Below are positions 58,141-64,000 of a stretch of DNA of 64,000 bases, piece after piece. The stretch is taken from assembly GCF_030269305.1 (NCBI RefSeq), contig NZ_BSTC01000001.1, positions 509,467-573,466 of the forward strand, in the 5' to 3' direction. The translations under genes and the position numbers were made by a program. Source of the DNA: Kineosporia sp. NBRC 101731 (GTDB lineage Bacteria > Actinomycetota > Actinomycetes > Actinomycetales > Kineosporiaceae). A model generated the notes under the pieces. That model made no database searches, was not told the DNA's origin, and saw only the letters and a program-made list of their open reading frames with translations. Numbering within the stretch: the stretch's first letter is position 1; every line of letters begins with the position of its first letter.

Positions 58141-59409
58141 TCAGCGCTTGCTCAGGGCGCCCTCGCGTGACTGAGGGGCGCCCGCAGTCGGAGGCTGGTG
58201 GACGTCCTCCATGGTGGTGGTGCGGACGACCTGCGTGCTGGGGCCCTCGGTCATGCCCGCGTACACCGCGATCGCGACGCCGAGGAAGCCGAGGCCCACG
58301 GCGACGAGGTTGGGGGAGTTGTAGCCCCAGCCGGCCGCGATGGTCGCACCGCCCAGCCAGGCACCGATCGAGTTCGCGATGTTGAAGGCCGCGTGCATGC
58401 TCGCCGCGGCGAGGTTGGGGGCACCACCGGCCAGGCTGATGATGCGGTTCTGCAGGGCGGGGAAGGCCATGGTGTTGGCGAACGGGAACAGGAAGATCAG
58501 TGCGGCCGAAGCGATCTTGTTGCTGGAGGCGAAGTAGAAGATCGCGGCGATGACGACGTTGGCGCCCATCGCGCTGTAGATCACCCGGGTGCCGTCGTAA
58601 CGGTCGGACAGGCGCGCGCCGATCAGGTTGCCGAAGGTCATGCCCAGACCGAACAGCACCAGCAGGGGGGTGATGCTCGACTCGGCGTAGCCCGCGACCT
58701 CGGTCATCATCGGGGCGATGTAGCTGAAGGTGGCGAAGGTGGCGCCACCGCCGATGGTGGCCACACCCAGGGACAGCCAGATCTGCTTGTTCTTGAAAGC
58801 GCTCAGTTCGTGCCGCAGGTGCGGGGCGTCGGGCGAGGACGGGTCGATGCGCTCACTGCGCGGCACGGCCGCCAGCACGCCCAGGGCCCCGGCCAGCTCG
58901 ACCACGGCGACCAGCACGAGCACCAGTCGCCACGAGGTGTTCTGGCCGATGAAGGTGGTCATCGGCACACCGACGACGTTCGCGATGGTCAGCCCGGCGA
59001 ACACCACGGCCATGGCCTGACTGCGCTTGTTCTTCGTTACCAGGTTGGCGGCCTGCACGGCGGCCACGCCGAAGAACGCGCCGTGCGGCAGACCGGAGAG
59101 GAACCGCATCACCAGCAGCGACCAGAAGCCCGGCATCATCGCGGAGACGAGGTTGCCCACGGCCAGCGCCACCACCAGGCTGACCAGGAGTCCTTTGCGC
59201 GGGAAGCGGACGGACGCGGCGGTCAGGAGGGGCGCTCCGATCACCACACCGATCGCGTAGGCGGAGATCAGGTTGCCCGCCTGGGGCACGCTGACGTCCA
59301 GGTCGTTCGCAATGTCCGGAAGTAGACCCAGGGCGACGAACTCGCCCGTGCCCAGGCCGAAACTACAGATGGCCAGTACCAGTAGCGCGCGCCGTACGGG
59401 AGTGATCAC
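58141..59409 (-). CDS. MFS transporter, DHA1/AraJ-like
   Basis: A 422-residue major facilitator with twelve predicted helices. It resembles AraJ/YdhP-like DHA1 exporters: LAICSFGLGTGEFVALGLLP, motif A variant VRFPRKGLLVSL, MRFLSGLPHGAFFGVAAVQAA, motif C-like GLTIANVVGVPMTT and SDRYDGTRVIY in the second half. Substrates of the group include sugars and drugs; none can be assigned here. The GTG at 59409 starts just before helix 1. The second half of the window end carries a close paralogue in the same direction. Confidence 0.88.
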   Translation of the reverse strand: MITPVRRALLVLAICSFGLGTGEFVALGLLPDIANDLDVSVPQAGNLISAYAIGVVIGAPLLTAASVRFPRKGLLVSLVVALAVGNLVSAMMPGFWSLLVMRFLSGLPHGAFFGVAAVQAANLVTKNKRSQAMAVVFAGLTIANVVGVPMTTFIGQNTSWRLVLVLVAVVELAGALGVLAAVPRSERIDPSSPDAPHLRHELSAFKNKQIWLSLGVATIGGGATFATFSYIAPMMTEVAGYAESSITPLLVLFGLGMTFGNLIGARLSDRYDGTRVIYSAMGANVVIAAIFYFASSNKIASAALIFLFPFANTMAFPALQNRIISLAGGAPNLAAASMHAAFNIANSIGAWLGGATIAAGWGYNSPNLVAVGLGFLGVAIAVYAGMTEGPSTQVVRTTTMEDVHQPPTAGAPQSREGALSKR

Positions 59410-59666
59410 AGTTCTGCCGCCCCTTTCGCAAGTTTTCGAGGATGGCCAGGGGCGCGCGGGCGCACCACGAACCGCCCGAGAAAATGCTCCACCAGGGAGT
59501 AATTTCGGGCGGTGCGGGACAAGTTGCGGGGCGGCATCATTGAGCCCTAGTGCCGAGCGAGTCGACGACTGCTGGCGCCACTGGCTGTTTCACAGGGTAC
59601 AACCGGCTACCCCGCGTCGTATTCCCCTGCCACGTAAACACTAGGTGCCATCGCGGGTACTCCTGG

Positions 59667-61685
59667 TCACGACCGTCGCTCGCCGGGAGGGGTCCGCCGG
59701 TTCTGGAGGGCCCGGGCGAGGTCGGCGGCCGAGGCCCAGCCCGGGCGGGGGCCGGATTTCTCGGTCGCGCCGGGGCCGGTGACGACGGGGATCGGGTTGG
59801 TGTCGTCGCTGGGCGGGCCCGGTGGAAGGCGGTCCGGGATCGGGCGCTCCGGGGCGGGACGCTTCGACGGCGGGTCATGGGGGACGTGGTGGTCGGGACG
59901 GTCGTGGTGGTCGGGGATGCGGTGCCCCGGCACCAGGTGTTCCGGGGTGGGGTGTTCCGGGGCGGGGTGCTCCGGTGCCGGGCGGGCTGAGACGGGGCGT
60001 TCCGGCATCTGGCGTTCCGGGGTGGGACGTCCTGGTGTCGTGCGGGTCGAGACGGGGTGTTCCCGAGTGGAGCGTTCCGGAGCACTGCGTTCCGCGGCGG
60101 GGTGTCTCGGAGCCGGGCGCGCCGGCCCACGGTGGTTCAGGGCCGTGCGTTCTGGTGCCCTGAGTTCTGGTGCCGTGCGTTCCGGGGGCAGATGTTCCAG
60201 GGCTGCGTGTTCCAGGCCTGGACGTTTCGGAGCGGGGCGGTCCGGCGCCGCGAGCTGGGGTGCCGTGCGTGCGGGTGCCGTGCGTTCGGGTGGTGTGCGC
60301 TCCTGGACGTGACGCTCCACGAAGCGCCGCTCCCGGACGGGGATGACCGGGTGGGGCTGGCTGATCCGGGGCACCGGCCCGGTGTTGCTGTACCGGCCGA
60401 TCACGGGGATCGGGTTGGTGTTCAGCCCGACGACCGGGATGCGGATCGGTGCCGTGACGGGGCGGGCCGGATTGGACCCCGGCACGGTCTGCGGGGGTGG
60501 GAGGGCCGAGGCGAGGGAGTACCGGGTGCGGGAGGCGTGCCACGCGATCCCGGCGGCGACCAGTCCCAGGCCGACGGCGACGAGGTTGGGTGAGTTGTAG
60601 CCCCAGCCGGCCGCGATGGTCGCGCCGCCCAGCCAGGCGCCGAGGGAGTTCGCGATGTTGAAGGCCGCGTGCATGCCCGCGGCGGCCAGGTTCGGGGCGT
60701 CGCCGGCCATGCTGATGATCCGGTTCTGCAGGGCGGGGAAGGCCATGGTGTTGCAGAACGGGAAGAGGAAGAGCAGGAACGCCGAGGCGATCCGGTTGCC
60801 CGCGCCGAAGTAGAAGGCGGCCGAGACGATCACCTGGGCGGCCATCACGCCGTAGATCACCCGGGTCACGTCGTAGCGGTCGGCCAGCCGGGCACCGACC
60901 AGGTTGCCGAAGGTCATCCCCAGCCCGAACAGCACCAGCAGCGGCGTGATGGCAGAGGCGCCGTACCCGGCCACCTCGGTCATCATCGGTGAGATGTAGC
61001 TGAAGGTCGCGTGGATCCCGCCGCAGCCGATCACGGCCACCACCAGGGACAGCCAGATCTGCCGGTTCTTGAAGGCGTTCAGCTCCCGCCGCAGGTTGGG
61101 GGCGTCCGGCAGACCGGGAGCGATCCGCGGGCTGCGCGGCACGACCACGAGGACGCCCAGGGCGCCGATCAGCTCGACCGCGGCGATCAGCACGAACACC
61201 ATGCGCCAGGTGGTGTGCTGCCCGGTGTAGGTGGCCAGCGGCACGCCGACAACGTTGGCGATGGTCAGCCCGGCGAACACGATGGCCATCGCCTGGCTCC
61301 GGCGGGCGGGCGGCACCAGCTTCGCGGCCTGCACCGAGGCCAGCCCGAAGAACGCGCCGTGGGGCAGACCGGAGAGGAACCGCAGCACGAGCAGGCTGCG
61401 GAAGTCCGGCATCGCGGCGGAGAGCAGGTTGCCCAGCGCCAGCGCCACCACCAGGCTGATGAGCAGGCCCTTACGGGGAAAACGGACGGAGGCCGCCGCC
61501 AGCAGGGGAGCGCCGATCACCACGCCCAGCGCATAGGCCGAGACCAGGTGGCCGACCTGGGGCACGCTGGCGTCCAGATCGTTCGCGACGGCCGGCAGCA
61601 GGCCGACCACGACGTACTCGCCCGTGCCCAGCCCGAAGGCGCAGACCGCCATGGCCAGCAGTGCGCGGCGCACCGGATCGAGCAT
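59667..61685 (-). CDS. MFS transporter with a 270-residue Pro/Arg/Glu-rich repeat tail
   Basis: A 672-residue protein. Residues 1-395 are a complete twelve-helix MFS domain closely related to the neighbour at 58141 (shared GLGTGEY, RFLSGLPHGAFFGLASVQAA, GLGMTFGNLVGARL and GGATIAAGWGYNSPNLVAVGLG). Residues about 400-672 are predicted disordered: imperfect PERTAPE/PEHPAPE-type units of about five residues, flanked by two copies of TNPIPV. Fused tails of this length are rare in MFS proteins. The ATG at 61685 gives the same N-terminus as the paralogue. The tail may be extended by slippage of its repetitive DNA. Confidence 0.85.
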   Translation of the reverse strand: MLDPVRRALLAMAVCAFGLGTGEYVVVGLLPAVANDLDASVPQVGHLVSAYALGVVIGAPLLAAASVRFPRKGLLISLVVALALGNLLSAAMPDFRSLLVLRFLSGLPHGAFFGLASVQAAKLVPPARRSQAMAIVFAGLTIANVVGVPLATYTGQHTTWRMVFVLIAAVELIGALGVLVVVPRSPRIAPGLPDAPNLRRELNAFKNRQIWLSLVVAVIGCGGIHATFSYISPMMTEVAGYGASAITPLLVLFGLGMTFGNLVGARLADRYDVTRVIYGVMAAQVIVSAAFYFGAGNRIASAFLLFLFPFCNTMAFPALQNRIISMAGDAPNLAAAGMHAAFNIANSLGAWLGGATIAAGWGYNSPNLVAVGLGLVAAGIAWHASRTRYSLASALPPPQTVPGSNPARPVTAPIRIPVVGLNTNPIPVIGRYSNTGPVPRISQPHPVIPVRERRFVERHVQERTPPERTAPARTAPQLAAPDRPAPKRPGLEHAALEHLPPERTAPELRAPERTALNHRGPARPAPRHPAAERSAPERSTREHPVSTRTTPGRPTPERQMPERPVSARPAPEHPAPEHPTPEHLVPGHRIPDHHDRPDHHVPHDPPSKRPAPERPIPDRLPPGPPSDDTNPIPVVTGPGATEKSGPRPGWASAADLARALQNRRTPPGERRS

Positions 61686-61842
61686 GCTGGCCGTCCTTTG
61701 CCTACTTCTGGTCCTGTGCCCGACCGGGACCGGTGGCACCTCCTAGGGCGGTGAGCCCGAGCCGGAAAGTGACTGTGTCATAAGATGCGGCTAGCCGCCA
61801 GGTGCCGTTTGTGCTATCGACCAGCCACTGAATGTTGTTGCG

Positions 61843-62778
61843 CTATGCCGACTTGCGCGCCGGGGTCTTCTTGGCTGCGGTCTTGCTCGCGGTCTTCTTG
61901 GCCGGGGCCTTCCTGGCCGTGCCGGTCTGGGCGGCTGCGGTCTTGCGGGCAGGGCTGCGGGAGGCGGTCTTCTTCGCCGGGGCATCGGCCGGCTTCTCGC
62001 CCCGGGACGCCTTCGCCCGGTCGACACTGGCCTGCAAAGCCGAAAGCAGGTCCACCACCTCGGTCGTGGCCTCCTCGTCGGCCTTCACCGGAGCCGGCTC
62101 GGCGCCCTCGAGCTTCGCCTCGACCAGCTGCACCAGCGCCTGCTGGTACTCGTCCTCGTACTGATCCGGCTCGAAATCCGCGGCCATCGAGTCGACCAGC
62201 GACGCCGCCATCCGCAGCTCCTGCGGGCGCAGGTCCACCTCGTCCTCGAGGATCGGGAACTCCGCCGCCCGGATCTCGTCGGGCCACAGCAGGGTCTGCA
62301 TCATGATGACCCGATCGCGCACCCGCAGTACGGCGAGTGACTCACGCTGACGCAGGGCCACCTTCACCACGGCCACCCGGTCGGTCGCCTCCAGGGCCTC
62401 GCGCAGCAGGGCGTAGGGCTTGGCGGCGCGCGCGTCGGGCTCCAGGTAGTACGACTTGCCGAACAGCACCGGGTCGACCTGGCCCGTCGGCACGAACTCG
62501 ACCACGTCGATCTCGCGGCCCGTGCTCAGCGGCAGGGCGTCGAAGTCCTCGTCGGTGAGCACCACCAGGCGGCCGTCTTCCGACTCGTAGCCCTTCGCCA
62601 GCTGGTCCCACGCCACTTCTTCGCCGCACACGCTGCACATCCGCTTCATCCGGATGCGCCCACCGTCTTCCCGGTGCACCTGGTGGAAGCGGATGTCGTG
62701 CTCCTGGGTCGCCGAGAACAGCCGGACGGGAACGTTGACGAGGCCGAACGAGACCGCGCCCTTCCAGATGGCTCGCAT
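61843..62778 (-). CDS. ku: non-homologous end-joining protein Ku
   Basis: A 311-residue bacterial Ku. MRAIWKGAVSFGLVNVPVRL begins the Ku core, with FHQVHREDGGRIRMKRMCSVCGEEV (Cys pair), LGR-free LYYLEPD region (SYYLEPDARAAKPYALLREAL) and LVDSMAADFEPDQYEDEY. The last 50 residues are Lys/Ala/Thr-rich (AKKTA repeats), like the DNA-binding C-terminal extension of actinobacterial Ku. It binds broken ends and recruits LigD, whose ligase gene is divergently encoded at 62995. GAGGAGA precedes the ATG; the longer open frame upstream is not coding. Confidence 0.95.
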   Translation of the reverse strand: MRAIWKGAVSFGLVNVPVRLFSATQEHDIRFHQVHREDGGRIRMKRMCSVCGEEVAWDQLAKGYESEDGRLVVLTDEDFDALPLSTGREIDVVEFVPTGQVDPVLFGKSYYLEPDARAAKPYALLREALEATDRVAVVKVALRQRESLAVLRVRDRVIMMQTLLWPDEIRAAEFPILEDEVDLRPQELRMAASLVDSMAADFEPDQYEDEYQQALVQLVEAKLEGAEPAPVKADEEATTEVVDLLSALQASVDRAKASRGEKPADAPAKKTASRSPARKTAAAQTGTARKAPAKKTASKTAAKKTPARKSA

Positions 62779-62829
62779 CGTCTGTCTCCTCAGTTGTCGC
62801 GCTGATCGACCCTGGCAGGACGGTTTAAA

Positions 62830-62853
62830 TCCGACAGGACATGTCAAGTCGGA
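62830..62853. promoter_or_regulatory. 24-bp interrupted palindrome between ku and ligD
   Basis: TCCGAC (62830-62835), GACATGTC (62838-62845) and GTCGGA (62848-62853) form a dyad with 20 of 24 positions symmetric. It lies in the 216-bp divergent region, about 52 bases before ku and 142 before the ligase start, and so is a candidate shared operator for the repair genes. Confidence 0.55.
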
Positions 62854-62994
62854 CACGCCGAAAACCTGGAACCAAGCATGACTGCTTGGTCTCACTCCTG
62901 CCAGTGTCGACTCGGTTACCCGCTGAAAATCATCGGTCCGCGCGGCGGGGCGATTGAGGCCGTGATCGACACCCCCATGTGCTCTCATGTGGCC

Positions 62995-63939
62995 ATGCGC
63001 CCCATGCTCGCGACGCCGGCCGATGCCGACCGCGGGCTCCCGACCGACGCCGAACGCTGGGCCTACGAGGTCAAATGGGACGGCTGGCGGGTGCTCGCCG
63101 ACATCCACGACGGCGCCGTGCGGCTCTGGAGCCGGTCGGAGCGGGAGATCACCCCGGCCTTCCCCGAGCTGGAGGCGATCGGCCGGGCCCACCCCGACGT
63201 GCTGCTCGACGGCGAGATCGTCATCCTCTCCGGGGGTGTGCCGTCGTTCACGGCGCTCGCCGACCGCATCCACGTGACCGACCGGCGCAAGGCGCAGGCG
63301 CTCGCCGCCCGGGCTCCGGCCACGCTGATCGCCTTCGACGCGCTGCGGATGTACGGCGTGGACCTGAAGCGTCGCACCTGGCAGGAACGGCGGGAGGCCC
63401 TGGAGCGGCTGCCCGCCTCGGGCGATCACTGGCAGCTGTCACCGGTCTACGACGACGTCGGCATCCTGCTGCACGCCACTCTCGAGCAAGGGCTGGAAGG
63501 AGTGGTGGCCAAGCGGCGCGGTTCCGACTACCGGCCCGGCGTGCGCAGCAGTGACTGGCGCAAGCTGGCCCACCGCCGGGTGCAGTCGGTGATCGTCGGG
63601 GGCTGGCGGCCCGAGGTGAACGCGCGCAACCCGGTCGGAGGGCTGCTGATCGGCATTCCGTACCAGGGGCAGTTGCGGTTCGCGGGGCGGATGGGCAGTG
63701 GGTTGACCGCACCGGGGGTGCAGGCCGACCTGCGCCGTCTGCTGACGCCGTTACAACTGGAGAAGTCACCGTTCGACGACCCGGTGCCCCGGGCCGACGC
63801 CAAGGGGGCGACCTGGACGCAACCGCGTCTGGTGGTCGACGTGCGGCACATGGGCCGCACGGACAACGGGCGACTGCGGCAGCCGGTCTTCCGGGGCATC
63901 CGGGCCGATCTGGAAGCGCAGGACGTCCGCCACGAGTGA
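62995..63939 (+). CDS. ligD: ATP-dependent DNA ligase, LigD ligase-domain type
   Basis: A 314-residue ATP-dependent ligase. The adenylated Lys is in YEVKWDGWR (motif I), followed by LLDGEIVI (motif III-like), LIAFDALRMYG, EGVVAKRRGSDYRPG (motif IV) and WRKLAHRR (motif V). An OB domain (VIVGGWRPE, AGRMGSGLTAP) completes it. It is the ligase part of the NHEJ enzyme LigD encoded as a separate protein; the polymerase domain appears to be the next gene. The ATG at 62995 starts MRPMLATPA, the usual family beginning. Divergent from ku. Confidence 0.92.
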   Translation: MRPMLATPADADRGLPTDAERWAYEVKWDGWRVLADIHDGAVRLWSRSEREITPAFPELEAIGRAHPDVLLDGEIVILSGGVPSFTALADRIHVTDRRKAQALAARAPATLIAFDALRMYGVDLKRRTWQERREALERLPASGDHWQLSPVYDDVGILLHATLEQGLEGVVAKRRGSDYRPGVRSSDWRKLAHRRVQSVIVGGWRPEVNARNPVGGLLIGIPYQGQLRFAGRMGSGLTAPGVQADLRRLLTPLQLEKSPFDDPVPRADAKGATWTQPRLVVDVRHMGRTDNGRLRQPVFRGIRADLEAQDVRHE

Positions 63940-63948
63940 GGGGGAACA

Positions 63949-64000
63949 GTGGCCGGAGAGGAACAGCTGGTCGAGGTCGAGGGACACACCCTGCGGCTGC
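63949..64000 (+). CDS. LigD-type NHEJ polymerase/primase domain (partial, cut by window end)
   Basis: Only 17 codons are visible, beginning VAGEEQLVEVEGHTLRL. This resembles the start of LigD polymerase (archaeo-eukaryotic primase) proteins, which open with a VEVEGRxLxLTNLDKVLYP-type stretch. AGGGGG lies 5 bases before the GTG. Position directly after the ligase gene agrees. Identification rests on few residues. Confidence 0.55.
   Translation, partial: MAGEEQLVEVEGHTLRL

Overview
The window is a contiguous piece of chromosome from a high-G+C actinobacterium. The evidence is third-position GC bias in nearly every gene, frequent GTG starts, HspR/HAIR heat-shock control, a SigB/SigF-type sigma factor with an RsbW-like anti-sigma factor, actinobacterial families such as DUF3151 and DUF2993/LmeA, FemX, and a Ku/LigD end-joining locus. 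The gene content would suit a Kineosporia-like member of the Kineosporiales, but that placement is recollection, not a computed result. I found no rRNA, tRNA, CRISPR array, insertion sequence or phage gene.

Layout. 1-3240: a TPP riboswitch followed by ykoE-ykoD-ykoC, an ECF transporter for thiamine or its HMP precursor. 3244-6672 (minus): a four-gene flavin/haem redox operon (Thr-rich anchored protein, ApbE, ferric-reductase-like membrane protein, NuoF-like protein). 6825-9981: a two-component system divergent from an exported protein, with a perfect 23-bp palindrome between them. 10031-14946: the HspR regulon operon dnaK-grpE-dnaJ-hspR plus a small UPF0303 gene. 15403-16385: two small genes. 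16557-19586: an exported A-B-A-B module; only the first A protein ends in an OmpA domain. 19617-24290: a LURP-one-related protein, an LmeA-like protein and HAIR-controlled clpB. 24360-31459: a secreted subtilase, then an FtsX-type permease with a double ABC ATPase. 31456-38373: xthA, a GGDEF-EAL protein, pyrE, lemA, two dedA genes and a TrmH-type methylase. 38351-43966: a SigE-like membrane protein, a gene fragment, and a PadR-controlled ABC exporter. 44011-48612: a HAD phosphatase, a lipase-like SGNH hydrolase, and an alanine-racemase-like/FemX pair. 48777-52462: a NarL-type two-component system and class II aldolase. 52577-56343: a DUF3151 gene, a renalase-like oxidoreductase, purA and a PQ-loop protein. 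56327-57816: rsbW-like and sigF-like genes. 58141-61685: two paralogous MFS transporters, one with a long disordered tail. 61843-64000: ku and the separate LigD ligase and polymerase genes, the last cut by the window end.

Shared themes. Heat-shock genes at 10 kb and 21 kb carry the same HAIR operator, so HspR (encoded at 13994) should control both. Many genes overlap by 1-8 bases, marking translationally coupled operons. Several monocistronic genes (pyrE, the histidine kinase at 48777, the DUF3151 gene, the rsbW-like gene) have a TANNNT or CANNNT hexamer exactly 6 bases before the start codon, which predicts leaderless transcripts. Most convergent gene pairs are separated by long GC-rich hairpins that could work in both directions.
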